From positions 250,106,358 to 250,170,357 of the forward strand of contig OY821519.1 of NCBI GenBank assembly GCA_963682025.1: DNA of 64,000 bases, read 5' to 3'. Under the pieces are notes generated by a model. That model did no database searches. It was given only the letters and a program-made list of their open reading frames with translations, and was not told the DNA's origin. The position numbers were made by a program, and so were the translations under genes. Source of the DNA: Cordilura impudica. Taxonomy: Eukaryota; Arthropoda; Insecta; Diptera; Scathophagidae. Of this stretch, positions 11,503 through 22,382 are shown piece by piece (position 1 is the stretch's first letter; every line of letters begins with the position of its first letter).

Positions 11503-13263
11503 ATGGAAAAAAAGAAATTCGGGCTGTCATCAAACACTGCTTATACTGGTAAGGCAAAGCACACCTAAAGAAATCAAAAACAAGTAAGAAAATTATAGTC
11601 GGTCTAGACCGACTATACGATACCCTATACCATGCGTTTAGAGACCCTATCTCTTAGGCCCAACTAACTGGACATAGAAAATAAGCAAAAACCAAATTTA
11701 AGTGGGATTTTTATTAATTTTTTGGCTGCAAATATGAAAAAGTTCATATCGGATGCTATATCTATATAGGGACTAGGCCCAAAAATGGACCGATCCTGGC
11801 CATGTTTGGTAAAGTCTCTTGTATTTTGCAAAAATATATACAAACAAAATTTGAGAAGAATCAGTGCAATATTTTTGTTTTTTGATAGATTTAAGTGAAG
11901 ATCGGGAAGCAGCTCTATATGGGGTCAAGGGATCACTTGTGGACTACTCATTAATGGATGTAATGAACGCATACAAACCCAATTTGAGTAAGATCTATAT
12001 GACAATTTGGGTCTTATGGCAATTTATGTCGATTTCATATGGGTAATTTGTATGGGGGCTAGGTCTGAACATGGACCGATTCTCATCAAATTCAATAGCG
12101 TTCATCCCATGGTCGATAAAAGCTTATGCACCAAATTTCATCAAAATACATTCATATTTGCGACCTGCAGTTTGATTACAAGCTTTACATGGACACACAG
12201 ACGGACGGACGGACGGACGGACATTGGTTAATCAACTCTGAAAGTGATTCTGATTCGATCGGTATAATTAAAGATGGGTCTAGGTCAAATATTTTTGGTT
12301 GTTACAAACAGCAGCACAAAGTCATTATACCCAAACCACATAGTGGTATAGGGTATAATGAATTAGATGAAGACGATGGTACATCTGCACCAACGTTTAA
12401 GGCTATCTGCAATTGGGTAAATGAATTTAAACGTGGCCGTGCATTCATGATAAACCTCATTCTTTCCATCCAGTCATCATCGGAATACATTGATAAAATC
12501 CACAACATAGTTTGGAGTGCATGAAATACCTGAGGCCACGGACATATCAAAGGGTTCAGTGATTTCTATTTTGCACGCCAAATTGGGTATGGCAGAGCTA
12601 TCGGTCACAATCGAGCAAATGCAATCGTATGACTCATGCAGTAGCCGGTTTAGAGCTTTTCCAGATGCTTTTCTTCGCCGATACATAACATTTGATGAAA
12701 CCAGATACAGCAGAAAAGAAACAACAGTAAAAGCAATGAATTTTACCAGCTAAATCAGACCCTAAGAAACCAAAGACAGTGAAATCGGCAGGCAAGGTTA
12801 TGGCCACTTTTTTTTTTTAATATGCATGGAATTATGTATTTTGAATATTTAACAAATTAAAAACAATTGGAGAATACTCATATTCATTATAATTTTGGTC
12901 CAATTATGCGAATAAAGCAAGAAAAAAAACAAATTTTGACAAAAAAAAAATATCTTCCGTCAAGATAGTACTCGGGTGCAAACAATTCAAGAGTTGATGT
13001 TCGAATTGTTGTTACATCCAACTTATTCTCCAGATTTGGTTAACAGCGACTATTTGTGTCGAATTAAGAGTCATCTTTGCAACAGAAGCCTACTTTTAAG
13101 ACCTTGTGAATTCTTCCTTTGTGGAGAATATTTGGACAATCGCTTGATAAACTGTTTCGATCAAAAAGGTGACTATACTCTGCCTTGTATAGAGAGCGAA
13201 ATAAAACATTATGAACTTCAATATTTAATATTACCTTTGATATCAACCCAATTATTAAACATA
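11503..13263 (+). pseudogene. Mariner transposase relic split by a DINE-like insertion
   Basis: The N-terminus starts at 11503 (MEKKKFRAVIKHC, typical of mauritiana-type mariners). Coding is interrupted at about 11581-12358 by a DINE-like copy. It resumes at 12359 with ELDEDDGTSAP and WVNEFKRGR. Later pieces are in several frames: DISKGSVISILHAKLGM, FLRRYITFDET with the first catalytic aspartate, KSAGKVMATF, FRQDS with the second, and TYSPDLVNSDY with the third. Multiple frameshifts and stops lie between them (for example around 12520 and 12830-12980), so no active enzyme is encoded. The protein family performs cut-and-paste transposition at TA sites. Terminal inverted repeats were not identified. 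Confidence 0.85.
11581..12358 (-). mobile_element. DINE-like family X, full length, inside mariner
   Basis: It has the same layout as 6604-7359: CAAGTAAG at 11581, palindrome AGTCGGTCTAGACCGACT at 11597-11614, an expanded (GGAC)n tract at 12196-12222, and TAGTGGTATAGGGTATAA ending near 12358. It interrupts the mariner reading frame exactly between KEIK-like and ELDE-like codons, which fixes both boundaries to within a base or two. Confidence 0.8.
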
Positions 13264-13489
13264 TAAAAATTTAAATTTCTTTGAAATCTAACCATCTGGT
13301 TCGAAGGTCCAAAAGCAATTTACACTACATAAATCACAATATTTTCAATGCAAATATATTTATATTTTACACAAATTAGTATATAGTTGTTATTCTTATT
13401 TAATTTAATGAATAGACTTTAATAAATATTTTTTTCATTAATTTAAAAACACTTTTTAATTATTCACGCACACACAACTAAACAACTCC

Positions 13490-14001
13490 GTTATTTTTTC
13501 TTGTTACTGTTATCATACAACTATGTGGATGTTAAGGAGATCATTAGTTTATGAGTTAGAGAGAGATAACAAACAAAACCACATAATGCACAGTACCTCT
13601 CACTTTCTGACCTACGACAAACAAAATGCTGCATAATAAACAAAATACAGTAACAGAAAACAAAATGAATAAGAAACAGCAATCAAAGAGCATACAGCAA
13701 AATGTCATAATTGTTAATATGAATTCATGAGAGTAAATGTTTGGAAAATAACACCATTATTGAAACATTATAAACAAATAAAAAGTACACAAAATTATAC
13801 AAAAAAAAGAAGACAATAAGAAAACGATTTAAAAATACTAAAATAGCGGCAGCTGTGGATTTGATTTGTTTAGTATTAAAAATTAAAAAGAAAATTATTT
13901 TATTTCAAGAAAGTTATTAACAGAATGTGAAAAAAGTCGTTTATTATAAAAATATAATTTACTTTCGTTAAGTACAAAATATATAAAAAAAGATCAGTAT
14001 A
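13490..14001 (+). promoter_or_regulatory. Gene B 5' flank / 5' UTR, shared with gene A
   Basis: Aligns with 3291-3851 (see that entry for shared landmarks in order). The preceding 13264-13489 is A/T-rich with no gene. Confidence 0.5.
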
Positions 14002-14781
14002 ATGTTGGAGCATGGGCCCATTAAAATTGAAGATAAAGATATTGAAAATGGAACAGAAAAAGATACAAATTATAATAAAGGACAACAAATACAAAATTAT
14101 CATAAAATAACTACGGATAATGAAGACGATCTTTTGCATATTGAAGAGAAGCCTTCTGTGGTGATTGACATAATGGAATTGTCGAAATTACGGCCTACTA
14201 AATGTGTAGCGACATCGAAAAATTCAAAGTCCCCTAAAGTTGTTAAAACGAACAGATATTTGAAGAAAAATAATTCTGTAGAAAATAACGAGGAATCTAA
14301 GATTGAAGTGAATTGTAAAAATTTAGCCACAATACATAGACAAGGAAATGACTTCTTTTGTGACAAAGTGTCTATTGTTTCCTCCGCTAAATCCTGTGGC
14401 CACGTCTGTGCTCTTTACCAGCAACAGAAACTCGTCATTAATTGTAAGTTCTGTGATTTAAGTTTTGGAGATCTTGACAATTTCAAAAGCCATTTACACG
14501 AACACCACAAAATGTTTCATTTGGAAGTGGATTTAGGTAAAGAAAGCACACATCGTATTTTGCGTAAAAGAATTGGACTTCGCAAGGAACAACAAAATCA
14601 TAAATTAAAGTTAGAACATTTACAAGGCATCGCCATATCAGATTCATTTGGTATCGTTTTAATATTGAATCATCAAGAATTGCTGATGGTCTGCGGTAGA
14701 TGTGACACTAAATATCCCAGCCTGGATTTGTTTGAGAAACACCTCAGACAACATCATATCTTTGAACGATCTCGGATTAAG
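14002..14781 (+). CDS. Zinc-finger gene B, exon 1 (N-terminal 260 aa)
   Basis: Paralogue of gene A exon 1. It starts at the ATG at 14002 (MLEHGPIKIEDKD) and ends with AAG before the donor GTTTGT at 14782, phase 0, at the same codon as in gene A. The two diverged fingers are at residues 148-172 (INCKFCDLSFGDLDNFKSH) and 231-255 (VCGRCDTKYPSLDLFEKH), each with C-X2-C-X12-H spacing and each preceded by a similar LYQQQKL or NHQELL strand. The N-terminal 100 residues are acidic and diverge faster than the finger modules, which suggests constraint on the modules. Retention of the frame, finger residues and splice site argues for a working gene. Confidence 0.85.
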
Positions 14782-15019
14782 GTTTGTAAACATTTTACCA
14801 AAATAGACATAAGGCAGTAATATCTGCCTAGCCTTTGGATGGAAACTAAAAATAAATAGACATGGATTTTTTTAATCTTATACCTAGGTATATAAAGATC
14901 GAGTTTTGTATGTTTGTGGTTTATAGGAGACTACACTACTGAACCGATCGTCTTGAAATTTTTACAGTAGGTAACTGCCTATCCGGAAGGAAAAGTATGC
15001 TATATTTTTTTTTTTTAAT

Positions 15020-15440
15020 TTTTCAAGTAGTCGTGGCACCTCCCATACAAAGTGAATTTTTAACATCTAATTTTATCATATAATATCTGGAGTACTACGA
15101 CAACATGAGTTCTGAAACTATGTACATGTACATATTAAACTAATTTGAAGAGTCGCGGAAAAATGGGCGGGATCGGACCAATGGGTGTGGCACCCACCGT
15201 ACAAAGTAAATACTTAATGTCATATATCTGGAGTACTGTAATAGATCGAACCAATTGGCGTGCCACCACCATACAAAATAAATATTTAATATCATATAAC
15301 TGGAGTAATATAATAGAACAAGCATTGGGACTTTGAGTTCATAAGATATTAACGTGAGTAGTTGCCCAAAAAATTGACGGGATCGGAACCAGTGGGTGTG
15401 GCACCTCCTATGCAAAACAATATGAAGTACTATGAAAATG
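15020..15440 (+). repeat. Degenerate tandem repeat, about 100-190 bp units
   Basis: Words such as GGGATCGGACCAATGGG, GTGTGGCACC and TCATATAACTGGAGTA recur in the same order three to four times (near 15035, 15165, 15240, 15380). It lies inside the Helitron-like element; no coding. Confidence 0.5.
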
Positions 15441-15489
15441 ACAGTCTTGAAACTTTTGACAAGTACATAGTTACCAATGTGAGTAGTCG

Positions 15490-16255
15490 TGGGAAATGTG
15501 GGCGGAATCGCCAAAATCAAAAATCTCTAAAACCGAAAATCGCCAAAATAAAAATCGCCAAAAAACAAAAATCGTCAGAGCCAAAAATCGCCAAAACCGA
15601 AATTCACGAATAACGAAAATCGGCAAAATCAAAAATCGAGAAATTAAAAAATCGCTAAAATTAAAATCATTAAAAAACCAAAATCGTCAAAGTCAAAAAT
15701 CGGCAAATCAGAAAATCGCGAATAAGAAAAATCGTCAAAAACAAAAATTGTCAGCACCGAAAAATTCGGATAAAAAATCGCAATAAACAGAAATCGCCAA
15801 TTTCAAAAATCGCCAAAACCGGAAATAGCGAATAACAAAAATTTTCAAAATCAAAAATTGCCAAAAATAAAAAAAAACGGTAATGCCAAAAATCGCCAAA
15901 ACTGAAAATTGCAATTAACAAAAATCGCTAAAATCAAAAATCGCAGAAAAACAAAAATCGCTAAAAAAAATACCAAAAAATAAAAATCTCCGAAATCAAA
16001 AATCGCCAAAAAACCGATAATCGCGAATATCAAAAATCGCCTAAATCAAAAATTGCCAAAACCGAAAATAGTGAACAACAAAAATCCCAAAAAACAAAAC
16101 ACGCCAAAATCAAAAATCCCCAAAAACCGAAAATCGTGAATAATTAAAATCGCCAAAATCAGAAAACGCCCGTAAACAAAACTAGCCCGAAACAAATATC
16201 GCCAAAATCAAAAATCGTGAAAAACAATCGCTAGAGTCAAAAATCGCCAATAAGA
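15490..16255 (+). repeat. AAAATCGCCAAAA minisatellite
   Basis: About 765 bp of very degenerate short repeats built from AATCGCCAAAA, ACCGAAAATCGCGAATAAC and variants. Long stop-free stretches in several frames are a by-product of the repeat and not genes. No fixed spacer or repeat length, so not CRISPR-like. Confidence 0.75.
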
Positions 16256-17065
16256 AATAAAATAGTTTTCTACAAAATGTATTCCCAGTTTTTTATTTCA
16301 TTACGATGGGTGCAGCGAAGCGGGTCGGGTTACAGCTAGTATTTACATATATAAAATGAAAATAATTTTTTCTCTTTAATATTTTTAAAACTGATATTAT
16401 ACTTGGAACAGTTTGTCTTATCTATTACTGCTGTGAAAGAACATCTAGATATTAAATATCACTTGGTAATAGTTTCTCTAGTGAAGAGAATTTGTTTTAA
16501 TTCAATATTAGAAAACAAATACCAATGTATTTCAGATAATGGGAGTAGTTTTATATTGGGAACAGTTTTGTGTGGGACCAGTTTATTGTACTCTAAAGAA
16601 CAGTTTAATCCACTCTAATCAGCAGCAGAAATAGCAATAATGTTATGCCATTAATAAAATGAAGACAATAAATCAATTTGATTATATATAAATAAATAAA
16701 GATAGGAACAGTTTTATTTTTTGTATATATTTTTTGTTAAAAAGGGCGGATAGTATATTTACAAATATTAATAAATAAAAAACTTATTTTTATTTAGTTT
16801 ACTTAAAAGAACTTGTAAAATAGTGGGACCAGTTTTTCTCTAACAATATAAGATTAAACTAATGAAAAGTTTAACTCTTTAAGGTTTTTTTTCGCAGTCT
16901 GAAAACTAATTTTTCTTTTCATAAAGTGGGAACAGTTATTTAATGTAATACAAATTTGGAAAAAATTAAATTTCTTTTATATGAGCAGAGTTTTTAAATA
17001 CATTATTTAAGCAATTTTATTGGGATTTCACAAAATATTCAATTTAATTTATTTTCACGCAATAG

Positions 17066-18214
17066 TCGGAAACATCTACGGCAACATATGAAACAAATAG
17101 AGAAATAATGAATCTTACGGATCCCCTAAAACTAGATAATGAGGCAGTTACAGACAATATTCAAACTAAACCCAGTAAAAGATCTGCCACAAAACGTAAA
17201 TGCACCATTAAGGATAAAAATAAAAGTCAACGAGAAGCTTCGAGAAGAACAGAAACTAAATTAGAACCGGAACTCTTGCAAACGGCATCTAGAAAGACAC
17301 CTACACTAATGCGTAAAAGAAGATTTAGAATACCAAAGCCAACAATTGCTGATGAACAATCCCATGTAATAGAACTTCATGAAGTTCAAATACCCAAACG
17401 CATTTTAAAAACGGATGGAAAACGTTTGAAGTGTAATGAATGTGATAAGCAATTCCTAAAACTTCCAAATTTAAAAGAACATAAACAACGACATTTTAAA
17501 GAGAAGGAATTCAAATGTACTGTATGTGAGTTGGCATATTTTCGAAAAAAAGAGCTAAGTTTACATATGCGTCAGCACTCTACTGATCGTCGCTACAAAT
17601 GCTCTCAATGCTCCAAAGGATTTGAACGAAATTCCGATTTAAAGATTCATGTACGAGTTCATACTGGCGAGAAACCATTTGTATGTGATATATGTAACAA
17701 ATTTTTCCGGGCTAAACAAAATCTTTCGGTTCACATAAAGTCTCACATGGGTGAAGCTTCTAAAACGTATGAGTGTGAATATTGTGATAAGAAATTTATA
17801 CGCAATATCGATCGTAAAATCCATATAAGATCGCATACTGGAGAGAAGCCGTATAAATGTGACATATGCCAACGTGGCTTTTCCTCAAAATTCAACGTAC
17901 AAGCTCATAAAAACCGAGATCATACTTTGCCGAATGGCTTACGTAAACCGGCCAAAGAACGTAAAAAGCCAGGACCGAAACCTAAGCCTCTAACAGATGA
18001 ATTGGCTAAACAAAAGAAATTAATAGAAAAACTACAGCAGCAGTTATTAGAACAAATTAAAAGCGACGAAAAGATTTTGGCCACAGAAGATGAAATTTCT
18101 CTGCAGGAATCAACTACAAATGAGAAAAATTCAACATCACACGATCAATTAAAAAATGCTTATGAATTACTTAATCAAATAACTACAACTGTTATACCTC
18201 TTCTTAATCTTTAG
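17066..18214 (+). CDS. Zinc-finger gene B, exon 2 (C-terminal 382 aa, six fingers)
   Basis: The acceptor TAG at 17063-17065 joins in phase 0 (K then SETSTATY), and the frame runs to the stop at 18212-18214. The whole protein is about 642 aa. Six C2H2 fingers span residues about 383-546: LKCNEC, FKCTVC, YKCSQC, FVCDIC, YECEYC, YKCDIC, with TGEKP linkers between fingers three and four and between five and six. A basic proline-glycine patch (ERKKPGPKPKPL, AT-hook-like) and a coiled-coil-prone LIEKLQQQLLEQ segment follow. Only one copy of the finger-plus-tail block is present, unlike gene A. The first finger is intact here but degenerate in gene A. Likely a nuclear DNA-binding factor; the target is unknown. 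Confidence 0.9.
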   Translation, partial: SETSTATYETNREIMNLTDPLKLDNEAVTDNIQTKPSKRSATKRKCTIKDKNKSQREASRRTETKLEPELLQTASRKTPTLMRKRRFRIPKPTIADEQSHVIELHEVQIPKRILKTDGKRLKCNECDKQFLKLPNLKEHKQRHFKEKEFKCTVCELAYFRKKELSLHMRQHSTDRRYKCSQCSKGFERNSDLKIHVRVHTGEKPFVCDICNKFFRAKQNLSVHIKSHMGEASKTYECEYCDKKFIRNIDRKIHIRSHTGEKPYKCDICQRGFSSKFNVQAHKNRDHTLPNGLRKPAKERKKPGPKPKPLTDELAKQKKLIEKLQQQLLEQIKSDEKILATEDEISLQESTTNEKNSTSHDQLKNAYELLNQITTTVIPLLNL

Positions 18215-19284
18215 CTTTAATAATCTAAGTCATCATCTCAATATAAGCTATCATGAAACTATAACTAGATCCTCAATATTCTTGCCACTAATTCAAAGAG
18301 AATAATTTAAATTTCTTAAATTTTTTTTTTTTGTTTTACTAAATTTTCATCTCATATCTCCAATCAAACATACAGTCACAAAATAATATGGAATAAATAC
18401 CTTCTCAAGAGGAGTGAGTGTTGTTTCAAAGGACGGAAACTATAAATGTTATATGGTAAGATATTGAGAAAAAAGAAACTACTAGAAAATCATTAAATTT
18501 TGAACAAAATCAACACGATGCAATAAATTCAGGGTCTTGCTTGGGGGGTTGTGTGTTACTTGCGCTGGACGTAGTGTAGTAGAACCTTCAAAAAATTTAG
18601 CGCGGTGTTAATACAGTCTAGTTTGGACTTTTTAATTTTTTATTATTTATTATTCCCAAATCTGTATGACATAAGTAAAAAAAAGCAAGCAAAAAATAAT
18701 TCTCACAGCTTAATTTTGTTTTTGAATGTCCTCTATGGAATTTGATCCTCTTTTGACAAAAAACACTAAAATGAAAGGTTATAATGTTCCACCAATATGT
18801 TTATAGACAATATATTTATGTTATAGACAGATAGTAATCGAATTTTCATTTGTTTGTGGTGTGGTCTTTCGAACTGGAACAAAGAATTATTTAGTATTAT
18901 AGACACAGGAACTTGCACAGAGAATATAAGAAAATGTCAAATGACATGGAAGAGTATCGAAATTTTCTTTGCGATGATCCTGTCCCTATTTAGACACAAC
19001 CCTAATTGATGGGTGTACAGTAGGACATAACACCAAAACCTTATTTTGATTTTTATAACTCTTAAAACGCAATATGAATTCTTATGGCCCAAAAGATTTT
19101 TGATTGTTTTTTTTTATAGGTCGGTACGGGATCGTTGAAATCGTAAGCCTTTGTTACATTAAAAAAAAAAAAAACAATGAGAATCTTATTAAATACACCA
19201 ATTTAACATCCTAAAACGGAAATAAATTTGGAGTAAATAAAATATCCTCTAAAAAGATAGAACCCCTATTTGTAGAATTTATTC
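18215..19284. other. Gene B 3' flank, then spacer without genes
   Basis: The probable 3' UTR is followed by spacer. Candidate AATAAA signals lie near 18392 and 18523. Nothing else recognised up to 19284. Confidence 0.4.
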
Positions 19285-19645
19285 GGCCTATTCCCGTTGG
19301 CGTTGTCGTTTTAATTTTAGTTTCTATGTCGTCGTTTTTAACGTCGCTTCGTTCTTGAAATATATTGAAACGAAGGAAAGTTGTCGGACAGAAGATATTT
19401 CGGACACTAATTTTTCAAATTGCTGCACTGTCGTTATTTTCATTTTTAATTTAATTTTTTGTGGTCGTTTCAAGTTCGATACTAACAATGGCGACGACAG
19501 AAAAAAGCGTTTTTTTGTCGTTATTATCTTCGTTTCAAAATGGAGAATACCAATATCTTTTCGATACATGTACAAAACGCCAACAGTGATGCCAAACTGT
19601 CGTTTTTATTTTGTTTTCAACCGACAACGCCAATGGGAATAGGCC
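19285..19645. mobile_element. 361-bp MITE with ~27-bp inverted ends
   Basis: Left end GGCCTATTCCCRTTGGCGTT (continuing GTCG) at 19285-19311, and the inverted copy at 19619-19645, differing at about two positions. The interior is rich in GTCGTT/AACGAC words. Short open frames inside are not protein-like. A target duplication was not recognised, so the superfamily is open. Confidence 0.7.
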
Positions 19646-20108
19646 CGATTATTATTTTTTGGTCCTTCGAAACGGGATGGATGATTATTTTTAACCATTT
19701 TTAGTATTTGAGGAAGTAAATTTGAACAGAGACAGATTTTATCTGCTATTGTCCTGCTTCCCTAGGCAGATGGTAAATTCATGGTGGTCAACACTTTTAA
19801 TGATTTATTTTCATAAGAAGCTCAAATTAGTTTTCATCGGGGATTAATGGAATACATAATCCAGTGTGCTGATTTGGTCAACCTTTTAGTCTAGTCATAG
19901 GACAAAAAAAAAAAAAAAATAATAATTTAGACGAAATTTGGTAAATATATTTTTTTTTAAAATTTATTATTTGTTTAAACAAAATCCTTTAAAGGGAAGA
20001 AATTAACGCTCTCTATTAGTTATAACATAATATTAATAAATATACATAGTTACATAGTTAGCTACTCTAAACATTACGATAGTTACTTAAAATTTTAAAA
20101 TTAGTTTT
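19646..20108. other. Spacer, nothing recognised
   Basis: A/T-rich with a poly-A run near 19903-19918. No gene or repeat seen. Confidence 0.5.
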
Positions 20109-20611
20109 TTTTATACCCTCCACACCACTGTGTGACAAACTGATATATATCCTAAATATCAGAGTGTCATTTCGTTTGCAACGCATCGAAAATTAATACG
20201 ACCCCATAATATATATCTATTCTTGATCCTTAAAACAATTCGAGTCGATAGAGCGATGTCCGTCTGTCTGTATGTTGAAATCACACTAATTCAAATATTA
20301 ACCATTTACCTTGGTAAACTGAGGATAATATTGTTTATCATTATATCAAGCAGGTTGGTATTTGAAATGAGGCAAATTGGGCATCATGGCGGCTAACATA
20401 TGACCTAAAATATGGAGACACCTCTAAAAAATGATAAAAATGCAGTGCATTGTTGTAATACTTTAGTATTAAGTTTGTCAAATTGTTTATGTTTTTAAAT
20501 ATTTTTGTTATATTTATTACAAAGAGTGCAATAAGTCCAGATTTTAAGGTAAACGTAAAACCCAGGAGGAGGGTATCAAAGATTCGGCATAGCCGAATTT
20601 AGCACTCTTGT
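20109..20611 (+). mobile_element. DINE-like family Y, full length
   Basis: Starts TTATACCCTCCACACCACTG (20111), has a GATGTCCGTCTGTCTG tract near 20256, an inverted copy of the start (GGAGGGTAT) at about 20565-20573, a hairpin TTCGGC-ATA-GCCGAA at 20583-20597, and the tail GCACTCTTG. The layout matches family X read on its own strand. Non-coding. Confidence 0.7.
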
Positions 20612-21415
20612 TTCTTTTTATTATTTCTGTGTTTTAATTTATTAAACTCTTAAAGTTAGCATGCTAGTTTTAAAATATATGTCTAACTACATCATTTCCA
20701 ATTCTATTTCAGAAATTCACCATATATTTTTAGGAATTATTATAATTAGTAGAATAAGAAGTTTTAAAAATTAAAAAAAATAAATATAATTGTCATATTA
20801 TATTTTTAAACAAGGGTAGTAATAATATATATATTTAAAATATGTTTTAAGTTAAAAAGCTATATTTTATAATTTAACTTTGAATAAATAAATATCGTTT
20901 TATTATCACACCTTAAATTATGTTGATGTTTTTTTGCTGATTAAATGTAAGTGGTTTATTTCTTTAACTTTTTTATTAAGAGTATTCATTTGCTTAAAAA
21001 GTTGAAAATGTGAAAATAAACTTTTTCTTTATTATATTTTTATAAGGACGATGTCAACAATATTAAAGAAAACAAAAAAAATATATTTGAAACTTTCTTT
21101 AGCAGCAGAAAGGTATTTTTATTAAAAAAAACATTGTTTTAGTTAATTCTTGTTTGCTAATCCCCCGCTTAAATTTATAACGTCTATTGTGTTGAGTACT
21201 AACAATATGTTTAAGCTCATCAATGACTCACGGACTCAATGACTGATTCTATAACGCTGCATGAATAACTTAATTTGGAATTAATAACAAGAAATTTGGA
21301 GTTGTGGTGACCTAACCACCGTAAAAGTCTGCTAAGAAGGAATTTTTGGAAATTTCAATGGCGAATGGCTAAATAGGGGAAAACGGCACTCTTTTTGAGG
21401 GTTTTAATTAAATTA
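20612..21415. other. A/T-rich spacer
   Basis: No gene or known repeat recognised. Confidence 0.5.
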
Positions 21416-22382
21416 ATCTAATATGATTTTTTTTAAATTATCTTTTCTTAAAAAAAAGATGTTTTGTTAAAAAAATAAATTTTCGTAAAAAGGTGTTTTC
21501 TGAATAAAGTACCTTTTTTTAAAGTACATATTCTTAAAAAAGTATATTTTCGTAAAAATATACCCTTAAAAAGGAAATTTTCTTAAAAAGTAATTTTTTT
21601 AAAAAAGGACCTTTTCTTAAACAAGTACATTTTCTTAAAAAAACTTCTCTTAACAAGTAAAGTTTCTTATAAAAGTGCCTGTTCTTAAGAAAGTTCTTTT
21701 AAAAAAAGTACCTTTTGTCAGAAAAAAATACTTTAAAAAGTACTTTTTCTTAAGAAAAAATTTTCTTTTTCTTAAGAAAAATTACTTTTTCTTAAAAAAG
21801 CATCTTATTTTAAAAAAGTGTAAAAGTAATTTTTCTTAATTTAATATAATTTTTCTTAAGAAGTATCATAAAAAAGTATCTTTTTTTAAAAAAGTCTTTT
21901 TCTTCAAAGAATTTATTTTCTTAAAAACTATATTTTCTTAAAAAAGTAGCTTTTCTTAAAAACTAAATTTTTCTTAAAAAGTACCTTTTCTTAAAAAAGT
22001 ACAAATTCTCATAAAAATACCTTTCCTTAATAAAAGGTACATTTTCTTAAAAATGTATCGGTTTCTTGAAAAAAAGTAAATTTACTTGACAAAGTACCTT
22101 TCTTAAAAAAGTACCTTTTCTTAAAAATATACTTTTTTTTATATATTTTCTTAAAAAATTTTCTTTTCTCAAAAACTTAATTTTCTCGAAAAAGTACCTT
22201 TTCTTAAAAATGTACCTTTCTTAAAAATTTAAAATTTTCTTTAAAAAATACGTTTTCTTAATTTTAAAATTTTCTTTAAAAAATACGTTTTCTTAATTTT
22301 TGTTAAAAGTAGGTTTAAAAAAGGATTTTTTTTTTCAATTTCTTAAAAAAGTAAATTTCCTAAAAAGGTAAAGTACCTTGCT
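21416..22382 (+). repeat. TTTTCTTAAAAAAGTACC minisatellite, block 1
   Basis: Nearly 1 kb of degenerate units of about 17-20 bp, consensus TTTTCTTAAAAAAGTACC, with the last bases varying (ACC, AAA, ATT). The same family recurs at 38385-39480 and 41265-42650. No coding. Confidence 0.85.

Larger units (their letters stand above)
14876..16339 (+). mobile_element. Candidate non-autonomous Helitron in gene B intron
   Basis: The left end reads A|TCTTATACC followed by ATATAAAGATCGAGTTTTG and CTACTGAACCGATCGTCTTG, a style seen at insect Helitron 5' ends. The right end reads GCAGCGAAGCGGGTCGGG, then TTACAGCTAG|T, matching the CTRR end with a T after it. No RepHel frame is present. A convincing 3' hairpin is not visible, only a weak GCGAAGC stem, so the class is provisional. 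It contains two internal repeat zones listed separately. Confidence 0.45.
14782..17065 (+). other. Intron of gene B
   Basis: 2.28-kb intron, donor GT at 14782-14783, acceptor AG at 17064-17065. It contains a Helitron-like element (14876-16339) and a 725-bp stretch (16340-17065) in which GGGAACAGTTT or GGGACCAGTTT words recur (about 16405, 16559, 16574, 16705, 16826, 16926). Confidence 0.8.

Noticed and set aside
12302..12686. Minus-strand frames over the mariner relic
   Set aside because: Antisense shadows of the transposase coding sequence.
15362..15786. Open frames of 83-96 residues rich in K, N, I, Q
   Set aside because: They follow from the stop-poor AAAATCGCC repeat; no protein motif.
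15490..16255. Short regularly repeated sequence, CRISPR-like at first glance
   Set aside because: Units vary in length and sequence and there are no unique spacers; it is a degenerate minisatellite in a eukaryotic intron.
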